The notes under the pieces: model-generated
Database searches by the model: none
Told to the model about the DNA's origin: nothing
Seen by the model: only the letters and a program-made list of their open reading frames with translations
Position numbers and translations under genes: made by a program
In this document: piece after piece, positions 28,244 to 36,725 of the stretch
Position numbering within the stretch: the first letter of the stretch is position 1
Layout of the letters: each line of letters starts with the position of its first letter
NCBI GenBank assembly: GCA_965221105.1
Contig: OZ244871.1
Span: 124,001 to 188,000, forward strand
Direction of reading: 5' to 3'
Source of the DNA: GM7GCV1 sp965221105
GTDB taxonomy: Bacteria; Pseudomonadota; Gammaproteobacteria; Pseudomonadales; GM7GCV1
DNA: 64,000 bases

Positions 28244-28549
28244 CTACCAGCTCGCCTTGACTACACCGGGAATGTTGCCTCGCATGGCGTGCTCGCGAAG
28301 CTTGTTTCGGCACAGACCAAATTTGCGGTACACCGCGTGGGGGCGACCTGTCAGGCGACACCGGCGCTGCTGACGCGTGGGGCTGGCGTTTCTCGGCAAC
28401 CTTTGGAGTTCAATCTGCGCAGTCCAGCGTTCTGCATCGGCAGTCGCCCGATTCTTGATCAATGCCTTGAGCTCAGCGCGCTTTTCTGCATATTTCTGAA
28501 CCACCTTGGCGCGTCTCTTTTCGCGCTCGATCATGCTGATTTTTGCCAT
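28244..28549 (-). CDS. rpsN: 30S ribosomal protein S14
   Basis: The 101-residue protein is the long, zinc-free form of S14 typical of proteobacteria. It shows REKRRAKVVQKYAEKRAELK and the C-terminal RCRLTGRPHAVYRKFGLCRN, without the CxxC pairs of the short form. Confidence 0.97.
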   Translation of the reverse strand: MAKISMIEREKRRAKVVQKYAEKRAELKALIKNRATADAERWTAQIELQRLPRNASPTRQQRRCRLTGRPHAVYRKFGLCRNKLREHAMRGNIPGVVKASW

Positions 28550-28554
28550 TGGCC

Positions 28555-29097
28555 CTACTCACCTCGCAGTGGAAAATTGAAAGCTCGCAGCAGTGCGCGA
28601 CCCTCGTGATCATTGCGGGCGGTGGTACTGATACAGATATCCAGACCACGGAGTTTATCCACCTTGTCGTAGTCAATCTCAGGAAAAATAATCTGCTCAT
28701 TGACACCCATGGAAAAGTTGCCACGCCCATCAAACTGTTTGGAGCTAATACCTCGGAAATCGCGGATACGCGGGATGGCAATAACCACAAGTCGCTCCAG
28801 GAACTCATACATGCGTTCGTTACGCAGGGTTACCTTGCACCCAACCGGCCAGCCTTCGCGAACCTTGAACCCGGCTACTGATTTGCGAGCCCTGGTCACC
28901 TGAGCTTTTTGTCCGGCGATCGCTTCCAGGTCGCGCACGGCGTTCTCGAGCAGTTTCCTGTCTCCGAGCGCTTCACCAACACCCATATTCAGGGTGATCT
29001 TGGTAATACGCGGCACTTCCATGGGATTTTTGAGTCCCAGCTCTTCTTTCAGCCTGCCCAGCAGCTCGTTTTTATACAGGTCTTCGAAATGTGCCAT
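28555..29097 (-). CDS. rplE: 50S ribosomal protein L5
   Basis: L5 binds 5S rRNA and contacts P-site tRNA. Motifs include NPMEVPRITKITLNMGVGEA, the GCKVTLRNERMYEFLERLV region and GVNEQIIFPEIDYDKVDKLRG. The 180 residues are normal. It lies five bases upstream of rpsN. Confidence 0.98.
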   Translation of the reverse strand: MAHFEDLYKNELLGRLKEELGLKNPMEVPRITKITLNMGVGEALGDRKLLENAVRDLEAIAGQKAQVTRARKSVAGFKVREGWPVGCKVTLRNERMYEFLERLVVIAIPRIRDFRGISSKQFDGRGNFSMGVNEQIIFPEIDYDKVDKLRGLDICISTTARNDHEGRALLRAFNFPLRGE

Positions 29098-29121
29098 TTT
29101 TTTGCTCTCTCAGGATGCCCC

Positions 29122-29442
29122 TCAGGCCCCTATGACATCGCCACTGGATTTATAGACGCGAACCTTGCTGCCGTCTCCCTGCATTTTGAACCCAACGCGG
29201 TCAGCCTTGCCGGTTTCCGGGTTCCAGATGGCCACATTGGATACCTCAATGGGAGACTCCTTTTCGATAATTCCGCCGGGAATCTCAGCCTGTGGATTTG
29301 GCTTCTGGTGCCTCTTGATCATCTGAACACCACCGACAATCAAACGCCCGTCAGCCAGCACATGCTGCACCTTGCCGCGCTTGCCCTTATCTCTGCCCGC
29401 AATGACAACCACTTCGTCGTCCTGCTTAATCTTGTTGGCCAT
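29122..29442 (-). CDS. rplX: 50S ribosomal protein L24
   Basis: L24 starts 50S assembly. The KOW motif is seen in DEVVVIAGRDKGKRGKVQHV, and the GGVQMIKRHQKPNP segment follows. The 106 residues are typical. Confidence 0.97.
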   Translation of the reverse strand: MANKIKQDDEVVVIAGRDKGKRGKVQHVLADGRLIVGGVQMIKRHQKPNPQAEIPGGIIEKESPIEVSNVAIWNPETGKADRVGFKMQGDGSKVRVYKSSGDVIGA

Positions 29443-29479
29443 GTTTCAGTTCTCTCTTTTTCCAGACGCGCCCAGCGAA

Positions 29480-29848
29480 TCACAGCACTTCCGGTGCCAG
29501 CGAGATAATCCTCATGAATTGTTCATCGCGAAGTTCACGTGTTACCGGACCAAAGATACGTGTCCCTACGGGCGCATTCTGGGCGTTCAACAGCACCGCA
29601 GCATTGTCGTCAAAGCGGATGATGGAACCGTCCCGGCGACGGACACCCTTGCGGGTGCGAACCACCACAGCGTTCATCACCTGGCCTTTTTTTACCCTTC
29701 CACGGGGAATGGCCTCCTTGACGGTTACTTTGATAATGTCACCAACCCGAGCATAGCGACGCCTTGAGCCACCTAACACCTTGATGCACATCACGCGACG
29801 AGCACCCGAGTTGTCTGCTACATCAAGGTAGCTCTCTGTCTGAATCAT
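29480..29848 (-). CDS. rplN: 50S ribosomal protein L14
   Basis: L14 forms a bridge to the 30S subunit. The start MIQTESYLDVADNSGARRVM and the C-terminal RELRDEQFMRIISLAPEVL are diagnostic. ATG at 29848 gives 122 residues, the family norm; the longer upstream frame is not used. Confidence 0.98.
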   Translation of the reverse strand: MIQTESYLDVADNSGARRVMCIKVLGGSRRRYARVGDIIKVTVKEAIPRGRVKKGQVMNAVVVRTRKGVRRRDGSIIRFDDNAAVLLNAQNAPVGTRIFGPVTRELRDEQFMRIISLAPEVL

Positions 29849-29888
29849 GTTCCAACTCCAGATAATCCCTGCTTTCGGCGGAAGTCGC

Positions 29889-30185
29889 CTACAGCTGTAC
29901 TGCGCGCTCGTCAATGCTGAGCAGCATCCAGCTCTTGGTCTTTGATAGCAGACGATGCTCAGCCACCGTTACCAGATCACCCTCCTGGCACTCGTTATTT
30001 TCATCGTGAGCATGTATTTTGGTGGTTTTGATGACGTACTTGCCGTAGATCGGGTGCTTCACCCGACGGACCACTTCAACCGAAATGGTTTTATCCATCT
30101 TAACGCTCACGACCCGACCGCTGAGCGTTCGAGTACTTTTTATGTGTTCTGTATGTTCTTCCGACACAGTGGCTTCTTCCGACAT
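29889..30185 (-). CDS. rpsQ: 30S ribosomal protein S17
   Basis: S17 binds 16S rRNA as an OB-fold protein. The core reads TLSGRVVSVKMDKTISVEVV and HPIYGKYVIKTTKIHAHDE. The 98 residues include about a dozen extra N-terminal acidic residues (SEEATVSEEHTE) compared with E. coli. The ATG overlaps the rpmC stop by one base (TAATG). Confidence 0.97.
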   Translation of the reverse strand: MSEEATVSEEHTEHIKSTRTLSGRVVSVKMDKTISVEVVRRVKHPIYGKYVIKTTKIHAHDENNECQEGDLVTVAEHRLLSKTKSWMLLSIDERAVQL

Positions 30186-30379
30186 TAGTTCTCACCTGCT
30201 TTCTGGGTGAGTACAGTTTTTATCCGCGCAACATCACGACGCACTTCACGCACGCGGTGTGGCTGACCCAGTTGACCAGTGGCGTGCTGCATGCGCAGTC
30301 CAAGCTGCTCCTTGCGAAGCTCCAGAAGCTGCTGGTTCAGTTCGTCTACCGACTTTTCACGCAATTCGCTGGCCTTCAT
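30185..30379 (-). CDS. rpmC: 50S ribosomal protein L29
   Basis: A 64-residue coiled protein with KASELREKSVDELNQQLLEL and a C-terminal RREVRRDVARIKT-like helix, typical for L29 at the tunnel exit. It is coupled at both ends: the ATG overlaps the rplP stop by one base and its stop overlaps the rpsQ start. Confidence 0.96.
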   Translation of the reverse strand: MKASELREKSVDELNQQLLELRKEQLGLRMQHATGQLGQPHRVREVRRDVARIKTVLTQKAGEN

Positions 30380-30792
30380 CACATCACCGTGCGTTTCACA
30401 AAGCTTGTTTTAACCGGAAGTTTCCGTGCTGCGAGTTTAAAGGCCTCACGAGCCAACTCCTCAGAAACACCTTCCATCTCATACAGCACCTTGCCGGGCC
30501 TGACCTGTGCAACCCAGTACTCGACATTACCCTTACCCTTGCCCATACGCACTTCAAGTGGCTTCTCGGTAATCGGCTTGTCCGGGAACACCCGTATCCA
30601 GATCTTGCCGCCACGTTTTACGTGACGAGTCATGGCACGACGTGCGGCCTCTATCTGGCGGGCAGTAATACGTCCGCGACCGATTGCCTTAAGCGCATAT
30701 TCACCAAAGCTGACCTTGGCGCCACGCTGGGCGAGTCCGCGATTGCGACCCTTCTGAACCTTCCTGAACTTTGTTCGTTTTGGCTGTAACAT
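30379..30792 (-). CDS. rplP: 50S ribosomal protein L16
   Basis: L16 helps position A-site tRNA. It starts MLQPKRTKFRKVQKGRNRG and contains GRGRITARQIEAARRAMTRH and MGKGKGNVEYWVAQV. The 137 residues are normal. The arginine of the RxxKxxK hydroxylation-type loop region is conserved, but modification cannot be judged here. Confidence 0.98.
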   Translation of the reverse strand: MLQPKRTKFRKVQKGRNRGLAQRGAKVSFGEYALKAIGRGRITARQIEAARRAMTRHVKRGGKIWIRVFPDKPITEKPLEVRMGKGKGNVEYWVAQVRPGKVLYEMEGVSEELAREAFKLAARKLPVKTSFVKRTVM

Positions 30793-30809
30793 CTGTTGCT
30801 GCCCCGTAT

Positions 30810-31490
30810 CTACCTGCCAGAACGGCCTTTCATGCCGGTACCAGCTTCGGCCTGTTCATCGGCACCGATAATCTCACCCTTAAATATCCATACCTTTACA
30901 CCAATAATGCCGTAGGTAGTCAGGCCCTCTGCAGTCGAGTAGTCCACATCAGCACGCAGGGTATGCAGCGGAACACGTCCCTCGCGATACCATTCGGTAC
31001 GTGCGATTTCAGCACCGCCCAATCGACCACTCACCTGAATCTTGATACCCTGGGCACCACTTCGCATGGCATTCTGAACCGCACGCTTCATAGCCCGGCG
31101 AAACATCACCCTGCGCTCAAGCTGCTGGGCAACACTTTGTGCAACCAATGATGCATCCAAATCTGGCTTGCGCACTTCCTCGATATTGATCTGCACAGGC
31201 ACACCCATCATCTGGTTGAGTTCAGTGCGCAGGCGATCAACATCCTCACCTTTTTTGCCAATCACGACGCCGGGGCGTGCCGTGAATATAGTCACCCGAG
31301 CACTGGAAGCGGGCCGCTCAATTTCGATGCGGCTCAGTGACGCATGTCCAAGCTTTTGAGCGAGGTACTCACGCACCTGAAGGTCAGTGAACAGCTTGTC
31401 GGCATAATCCTGCTTCTCGGCATACCAGACGGACTGGTGCTGCTTGGTGATACCAAGGCGTATGCCAGTTGGATGAACTTTTTGACCCAT
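30810..31490 (-). CDS. rpsC: 30S ribosomal protein S3
   Basis: S3 lines the mRNA entry channel. It starts GQKVHPTGIRLGITK and has a KH domain with the ARPGVVIGKKGEDVDRLR loop, followed by the GRLGGAEIARTEWYREG segment. The 226 residues are typical. Confidence 0.98.
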   Translation of the reverse strand: MGQKVHPTGIRLGITKQHQSVWYAEKQDYADKLFTDLQVREYLAQKLGHASLSRIEIERPASSARVTIFTARPGVVIGKKGEDVDRLRTELNQMMGVPVQINIEEVRKPDLDASLVAQSVAQQLERRVMFRRAMKRAVQNAMRSGAQGIKIQVSGRLGGAEIARTEWYREGRVPLHTLRADVDYSTAEGLTTYGIIGVKVWIFKGEIIGADEQAEAGTGMKGRSGR

Positions 31491-31493
31491 GGA

Positions 31494-31838
31494 CTAAGCC
31501 TCCCCTGCCTCGTCGGCCACCTTCACAGTGATGTGGCAGGTGCGCTTCAAAATCCTGCCCGGACGGCCTTTGGCCCGAGGTTTAAAGCGTTTCATCGTAA
31601 ATCCTTCGTCAACGTATATCGTTGAGACCAGCAGTTCATCGACATCTGCGCCTTCGTTGTGCTCTGCATTGGCAATCGCCGACTCCAGAACTTTCTTTAC
31701 CAGATGCGCGCCCTTCTTGGAGCTGAACTCCAGCAGATCCAGAGCTTCTTCGGCACTTTTGCCACGAATCTGGTCCGCGACCAGCCTGGCTTTCTGCGGA
31801 GAGAGCCGGGCGCTGCGCAATGTTGCTGCTACTTCCAT
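31494..31838 (-). CDS. rplV: 50S ribosomal protein L22
   Basis: L22 extends a hairpin into the exit tunnel. The 114 residues contain ARLSPQKARLVADQIRG and end in a C-terminal beta region with PRAKGRPGRILKRTCHITV. ATG at 31838 has AGGA five bases upstream; two other in-frame starts (31844, 31850) sit on that ribosome site and are less likely. Confidence 0.95.
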   Translation of the reverse strand: MEVAATLRSARLSPQKARLVADQIRGKSAEEALDLLEFSSKKGAHLVKKVLESAIANAEHNEGADVDELLVSTIYVDEGFTMKRFKPRAKGRPGRILKRTCHITVKVADEAGEA

Positions 31839-31849
31839 CGTCATCCTCA

Positions 31850-32122
31850 CTATTTGGCCTTCTTGTCAGCCGCATGGCCCTTGTAGGTGCGTGTGGCGGC
31901 AAACTCGCCGAGCTTGTGGCCGACCATCTCTTCATTAATCAACACCGGCACATGCTGACGGCCGTTGTGTACTGCAATTGTGAGGCCAACCATCTCTGGA
32001 AAGATGGTCGAACGGCGTGACCATGTCTTGATCGGTTTACGATCATTTTTCTCTGCAGCCGCTTCCACTTTCCTCAGCAGGTGTGCATCAATGAAAGGAC
32101 CTTTGTATAGCGAACGAGCCAT
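31850..32122 (-). CDS. rpsS: 30S ribosomal protein S19
   Basis: S19 lies in the 30S head with S13. The 90 residues start ARSLYKGPFIDAHLLRKVE and contain RSTIFPEMVGLTIAVHNGRQ and GHKLGEFAATRTYKGH. ATG at 32122 matches the family start; the upstream extension is rejected. Confidence 0.98.
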   Translation of the reverse strand: MARSLYKGPFIDAHLLRKVEAAAEKNDRKPIKTWSRRSTIFPEMVGLTIAVHNGRQHVPVLINEEMVGHKLGEFAATRTYKGHAADKKAK

Positions 32123-32141
32123 GTCGTACCTCTGCGCCCGA

Positions 32142-32966
32142 TTATTTGTTGCGATGCCGCACAATCATCTTGTCTGTGCGCTTGTTCTTGCGAGTTTTGT
32201 ACCCCTTGGCAGGAGTACCCCAGGGAGACACCGGATGGCGGCCACCGGAAGTGCGGCCTTCACCACCACCGTGCGGATGATCTACCGGGTTCATGGCCAC
32301 ACCACGGACAGTTGGGCGCACCCCACGCCAGCGCTTGGCACCGGCTTTCCCCAGCGAACGCAAATTGTGTTCACTGTTGCACACCTCACCCAGTGTTGCA
32401 CGACACTCAGACAACACGCGGCGCACCTCACCACTGCGCAGGCGCAGGGTTGCATGAACGCCTTCACGGGCAACCAACTGCACACTGGTACCCGCACTGC
32501 GGGCCAGTTGAGCACCTTTACCGGCTTTTAATTCGACACAATGCACCACACTCCCCACAGGGATGTTGCGCAGCGGCAGGCAGTTGCCAGTCCTGATGGA
32601 CGCACCTGAACCTGATTGAATCTCATCGCCCGTTCGAACGCCTTTGGGTGCGATGATGTACCGATGCTCGCCATCGGCATAGCAGACGAGCGCGATGAGA
32701 GCACTGCGGTTGGGGTCATATTCCAGACGCTCAACGCGCGCCGGAATACCGTCTTTATTCCTCTTGAAATCGATAACGCGATAGCGCCGTTTGTGGCCAC
32801 CACCTCGATGACGAGTGGTGATACGCCCTGCATTGTTGCGTCCGCCGGTTCTGGATTTCTGCTCCGTCAGCGGCGCATAGGGCCCCCCCGTGTGGAGCCC
32901 ATCGTGCACGACGCTCACGACATGCCGGCGACCCGGGGAAGTTGGTTTGCGTTTTACAATAGCCAT
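32142..32966 (-). CDS. rplB: 50S ribosomal protein L2
   Basis: L2 supports the peptidyl transferase centre. It starts AIVKRKPTSPGRRHVVSVV and has the conserved C-terminal MNPVDHPHGGGEGRTSGGRHP with the functionally critical histidine. The 274 residues match the family. Confidence 0.98.
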   Translation of the reverse strand: MAIVKRKPTSPGRRHVVSVVHDGLHTGGPYAPLTEQKSRTGGRNNAGRITTRHRGGGHKRRYRVIDFKRNKDGIPARVERLEYDPNRSALIALVCYADGEHRYIIAPKGVRTGDEIQSGSGASIRTGNCLPLRNIPVGSVVHCVELKAGKGAQLARSAGTSVQLVAREGVHATLRLRSGEVRRVLSECRATLGEVCNSEHNLRSLGKAGAKRWRGVRPTVRGVAMNPVDHPHGGGEGRTSGGRHPVSPWGTPAKGYKTRKNKRTDKMIVRHRNK

Positions 32967-32980
32967 CTGTCTGTCTTCCA

Positions 32981-33289
32981 TCAAATCGCCGCTGTAAAGT
33001 CAAGCTGCTGGCCTTCAGCCAGACTCACGTAGGCCTTTTTCCAATTGTTGCGGCGACCGAACCCTGTGCGTGTGCGGCGAACTTTGCCCTTTTGATTCAG
33101 TACCTGAACCTTTTTCACGCTGACATCAAACACGGACTCCACTGCAGCCTTGATTTCGGACTTGGTAGCATCCACGGCGACCTTGAATACATATTGATTC
33201 GCGTTTTCTCCTGCGAGAGCGGACTTTTCTGAGATATGCGGCTTACGGATAAGATTGAAAAGACGCTCCTGACGCGTATTGATACTCAT
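32981..33289 (-). CDS. rplW: 50S ribosomal protein L23
   Basis: L23 docks trigger factor and SRP at the tunnel exit. The protein has RKPHISEKSALAGENANQYVF and KGKVRRTRTGFGRRNNWKKA. The 102 residues are normal. Its ATG overlaps the rplD stop by four bases. Confidence 0.97.
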   Translation of the reverse strand: MSINTRQERLFNLIRKPHISEKSALAGENANQYVFKVAVDATKSEIKAAVESVFDVSVKKVQVLNQKGKVRRTRTGFGRRNNWKKAYVSLAEGQQLDFTAAI

Positions 33290-33909
33290 GCCAGCATCTC
33301 CTCAATCTGCTTGAGCGCGGGAACCGTCACAACCACTGTGTCGGCTCCGACCAGACTCACGGGATCAATACCATTGACATCACGCACATCTACCCGATGC
33401 AGGTTCCGGGAGGACAGATAGAGATTTTCACTGACTTCATCCGCAACGATCAGAGCACTTTCGACTTCATACTCGCCCAATTTGGCAATCAACCCCTTGG
33501 TTTTTGGGGCATCCAGATCGAAGGACTCGACCACCATCAGGCGATCTTGACGGGTCAGTTCGGAAAGAATCGAGCGCATGGCTGCGCGATACATTTTCCT
33601 GTTGAGCTTGACACTGTGATTCTGATCGGCGCGTGCAGCAAAAGTCACACCACCCGAACGCCAGATCGGGCTGCGGATAGTGCCTGCACGAGAGCGCCCG
33701 CTGCCTTTTTGACGCCAGGGCTTTGTGCCGCCACCGGATACTTCCGAACGATTTTTCTGCTTTCTGGAGTCCTGGCGTGCATTGGCCAGGTACCCCACTA
33801 CAACCTGATGAACCAGATCCTGGTTAAACTCGCGAGCAAAATTGACATCGGATACTTCGACAGTCCCGCCTGCCGCTTCACCTTTTGGGGCTGCAATGAC
33901 CAGTTCCAT
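33286..33909 (-). CDS. rplD: 50S ribosomal protein L4
   Basis: L4 forms part of the exit tunnel and in E. coli autoregulates the S10 operon. The loop RSEVSGGGTKPWRQKGSGRSR is shortened here to its core GGGTKPWRQKGSGRSRAG, which is diagnostic. The 207 residues from ATG 33909 are typical; a TTG two codons upstream is less likely. Confidence 0.97.
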   Translation of the reverse strand: MELVIAAPKGEAAGGTVEVSDVNFAREFNQDLVHQVVVGYLANARQDSRKQKNRSEVSGGGTKPWRQKGSGRSRAGTIRSPIWRSGGVTFAARADQNHSVKLNRKMYRAAMRSILSELTRQDRLMVVESFDLDAPKTKGLIAKLGEYEVESALIVADEVSENLYLSSRNLHRVDVRDVNGIDPVSLVGADTVVVTVPALKQIEEMLA

Positions 33910-33918
33910 AATCAACCT

Positions 33919-34551
33919 CTAGGCCTTCACTGCCGGATTGACAACCACGTCGCCGCCGGAAGGACCCGGCACCGCACCTTTAAGGAGCAGCAGGTTGCGC
34001 CCGGCATCAACGCGCAGTATTTCCAGATTTTGAGTGGTCACCCGCTCAGCACCCATATGGCCAGCCATTTTTTTACCCTTGAAGACGCGTCCGGGAGTCT
34101 GGCACTGACCAATAGAGCCTGGAGCTCGATGGGATATGGAGTTGCCGTGAGTTGCATCCTGCATGCGGAAATTCCAACGCTTCACCGCACCCTGAAAACC
34201 CTTGCCCTTGGAGGTGCCGGTTACATCGACCTTTTGTCCGGCTTCAAAGCATTCCGCGGTGACTTCCCCGCCGACTTCAAGATTCTCCACGGAATTCACA
34301 CGAAATTCCCATAGCCCACGACCAGCTTCAACATGTGCCTTGGCAAAGTGTCCTGCCTCGGATTTGCGTACTCGGGAAGTTTTGCGGGAACCGGTGGTTA
34401 CCTGAACTGCTGAATACCCATCGGTTTCAACGGTTTTGATCTGCGTAATGCGGTTTGGCTCAACCTCGACAACAGTCACCGGAACCGATGTGCCATCCTC
34501 AGCAAATACGCGAGTCATGCCGCTCTTGCGGCCGACTATACCAATAGTCAT
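33919..34551 (-). CDS. rplC: 50S ribosomal protein L3
   Basis: L3 is an early assembly protein near the peptidyl transferase centre. It contains GIVGRKSGMTRVFAEDGTSV, GTSKGKGFQGAVKRWNF and GRVFKGKKMAGHMGAERVT. The glutamine in SIGQCQTPG is where PrmB methylates E. coli L3. The ATG follows GAGGAA. It is the first gene after an unusual 270-base gap from rpsJ. Confidence 0.98.
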   Translation of the reverse strand: MTIGIVGRKSGMTRVFAEDGTSVPVTVVEVEPNRITQIKTVETDGYSAVQVTTGSRKTSRVRKSEAGHFAKAHVEAGRGLWEFRVNSVENLEVGGEVTAECFEAGQKVDVTGTSKGKGFQGAVKRWNFRMQDATHGNSISHRAPGSIGQCQTPGRVFKGKKMAGHMGAERVTTQNLEILRVDAGRNLLLLKGAVPGPSGGDVVVNPAVKA

Positions 34552-34821
34552 TTTCTTTCCTCTTGTGTACGGGGCTGTTACCCACTATGGCCGCCCATTT
34601 CAGAGCGTTACACCGAGAACACCGGAAAAAGAGCTTTCTTGTCCACGCCTGTCAGTCCTCTGCCCCAATCCCGATGTATGCATGTATGCACTGCGGTTCT
34701 GCAGCTGGCCTGTGACTTGCCTTCAAACAAAAAATCAAATTTTCAGTCGTGCTGTCCTCTTTTTCATACGATGTTCATTCATAGACAGACACTACAGATT
34801 TCCATCCCCCGGTGCTGCCAT
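34552..34821 (-). other. Unusual 270-base spacer between rpsJ and rplC
   Basis: In most bacteria rpsJ and rplC are separated by only tens of bases. Here 270 bases intervene. Only very short frames are seen on the minus strand, for example MKKRTARLKI then stop at about 34770. A short tandem ATGTATGC repeat lies at 34674-34689. No terminator with a T-run was found. The spacer could hold a leader, a processing site or an internal promoter. Confidence 0.7.
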
Positions 34822-35133
34822 CTAGCCCAGACTGATCTGAACTTCGACGCCGGCTGCCAGATCCAGATTCATCAATGCGTCTACGGTTTTTTCAGTTGGC
34901 TCCAGAATATCCATGAGGCGCTTGTGGGTGCGAATCTCGTATTGATCCCGTGCATCCTTATTGACGTGCGGCGAGATCAGTACGGTGTAGCGCTCCTTTC
35001 GGGTCGGCAAGGGAATGGGGCCACGCACTGCCGCACCAGTTCGCTTGGCCGTATCAACGATCTCCTTCGCGGACAGGTCAATCAACCGATGATCAAACGC
35101 CTTCAAGCGAATGCGAATGTTCTGATTCTGCAT
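34822..35133 (-). CDS. rpsJ: 30S ribosomal protein S10 (NusE)
   Basis: S10 acts in the 30S head and as NusE in antitermination. The 103 residues start MQNQNIRIRLKAFDHRLID and contain GPIPLPTRKERYTVLISPHVNKDARDQYE in part. ATG at 35133 gives the exact E. coli length. It leads the cluster; the str operon genes usually upstream (rpsL, rpsG, fusA, tuf) are not in this window. Confidence 0.98.
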   Translation of the reverse strand: MQNQNIRIRLKAFDHRLIDLSAKEIVDTAKRTGAAVRGPIPLPTRKERYTVLISPHVNKDARDQYEIRTHKRLMDILEPTEKTVDALMNLDLAAGVEVQISLG

Positions 35134-35270
35134 ATGCACATTCCAACCGGTTTTCAGGCCAAGGGTTCGTAGAACAACTTCAACCAGGTGACTTAACTCA
35201 TTGCTTTTAAGCCACTTTTATTACGAACAACGCCGGCCACCCTGGGGTGACTGGCGCCAAAGAGGCGCGC

Positions 35271-35299
35271 ATTCTATAGATTTAGGGATTTTAGGTCAA
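35271..35299 (-). promoter_or_regulatory. Strong promoter of the S10 cluster
   Basis: On the minus strand TTGACC (35299-35294) and TAGAAT (35276-35271) are separated by exactly 17 bases. The next bases are GCGCGCC, a GC-rich discriminator typical of stable RNA and ribosomal promoters under stringent control. The start site would lie near 35263, leaving a leader of about 130 bases before rpsJ. Confidence 0.8.
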
Positions 35300-35445
35300 C
35301 ATCATCAATCACATTTTAGCGCGCGGCTCTGCGTGGCGAGAGAGCTGACAAGACACTGCCAGCCCTGTTTTTCTCCAAGGTGGCAGATACACAGGGAACT
35401 GATTGCTGTCTGCGTTCATCTGTGGTACGGCGTTCTCATGTCGAA

Positions 35446-36222
35446 CTACTGAATCCTGGCCTTGAATTTCTGCAATGCCTGCTGAATTCTGGCAGTGTTC
35501 TCCGGACCCATGCGCAGCAGTTGCTTGTGCACCATATTCAACCCTTCCAGTGACTCGTCCGCATACAGATAGCTGCCCTCGGGACGCACCAGCCTGATTG
35601 GCTCCTCCACCACTGGTGCTCCCAATGCAACGTCAATGGCAGCGATCAATGTACGCCTGAAGCTCCCTTCGGGGTAGCCCAGTTCAGTGTATGCCTCATC
35701 GAACAGAGGTTCGTAAAACCGATAGAATGCAACAAGAAGTTCAGTGTCCACCGCCTGGACAAGATCAGCGTAGGCGGTGTAGCGACGGTAACTGCCCGGG
35801 GCGACAAAGAGTTGTCCGTTTTCCTCGACCACCTCCAGAGCGCCCTCGGGCGCAATGAGTGGGCTGTGCGGATAGATGAGCGCGCCCCGCGCCGCATTGT
35901 CGACCTGAAGGACCAGCTTTCGGATAAACTGGTCCTGTTGCAGCAGACCAAGGCGAACGGAGCTGAGTAACATTTCCAAATGGCGGAGCAGGAGCGCATC
36001 GCTGTTCTCCAGTTTGGGCAATGTTCCAGTGAGTTCGTAGGTATTGCTGAGTTCTGGCGGCGGCGGGGGAATTTCGCGGGGAATCCTGAATGGTTTTACC
36101 CCCTGCCCTGTCGCATCTGAGGATGCAATCGCTGGAGGCTCGGCCTCAGGCAAAGCAAACAGATAGATCCCAAGCGCCACTATGACCAGCAAACCTGCAC
36201 CTATACCAAGATTCCTTTTCAT
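35446..36222 (-). CDS. DUF3014 domain protein, membrane-anchored
   Basis: The protein begins MKRNLGIGAGLLVIVALGIYLF, one transmembrane helix with a short cytoplasmic start, then a proline-rich linker (IPPPPPELS). The rest, from about residue 65, resembles the DUF3014 family (LLRHLEMLLSSVRLG, RKLVLQVDNAARG, APGSYRRYTAYADLV). It is thus probably periplasmic. ATG at 36222 follows TGGAGG and gives 258 residues; a much longer upstream frame is not supported. The function of the family is unknown. Confidence 0.8.
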   Translation of the reverse strand: MKRNLGIGAGLLVIVALGIYLFALPEAEPPAIASSDATGQGVKPFRIPREIPPPPPELSNTYELTGTLPKLENSDALLLRHLEMLLSSVRLGLLQQDQFIRKLVLQVDNAARGALIYPHSPLIAPEGALEVVEENGQLFVAPGSYRRYTAYADLVQAVDTELLVAFYRFYEPLFDEAYTELGYPEGSFRRTLIAAIDVALGAPVVEEPIRLVRPEGSYLYADESLEGLNMVHKQLLRMGPENTARIQQALQKFKARIQ

Positions 36223-36431
36223 GACTGTCCTCCAAAAGGCGGGGCTGAGAGCCGATTGTAGCCAAGATTGGAATTCTTGGGAGGAACTATTGGCACCCTG
36301 ATGCAATCGCCTCTGCCCTTCCTGTCGATGAATACAGAGGAATACATTGTGTGTCAGACCCTCGCTGCACAAGGAAGTGGACGGCTTCCATCCCCTGAAT
36401 CTCAGATATCCTGCCCGCGGATCTTTTTCTG

Positions 36432-36725
36432 TTACATTGTTTGGGAGACCATACACCCGTTTTCAGGCAGCTCGTAGGCCATGCGAAGCTCAGTTCCAGG
36501 GTAGACCCTGCGGGTCTGGTTGAGCTGCCCAAGAAGTCCTGCACTGGCCGCCTTGCTCGCGGTCCCGAGGATGCGCACCCGCACGATGCCCTGCTCAGGC
36601 TCTGGAATGATATCCGCCACCGATCGAAACGGCTCAGATGCAAGCGCTGGGGTAAAAGCGCGTGTACCGCTGGTGACCTCTTGGCCTGCGCACAGCCATG
36701 GTATCATGATGGCCTGATCAGTCAC
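36432..36725 (-). CDS. Hypothetical small protein
   Basis: A 97-residue frame starting at GTG 36725 or ATG 36707, with regular hydrophobic spacing (VADIIPEPEQGIVRVRIL) and codon use like that of nearby genes. No family is recognised and no clear ribosome site is seen. Competing frames on both strands are open here, so it may not be real. Confidence 0.3.
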   Translation of the reverse strand: MTDQAIMIPWLCAGQEVTSGTRAFTPALASEPFRSVADIIPEPEQGIVRVRILGTASKAASAGLLGQLNQTRRVYPGTELRMAYELPENGCMVSQTM

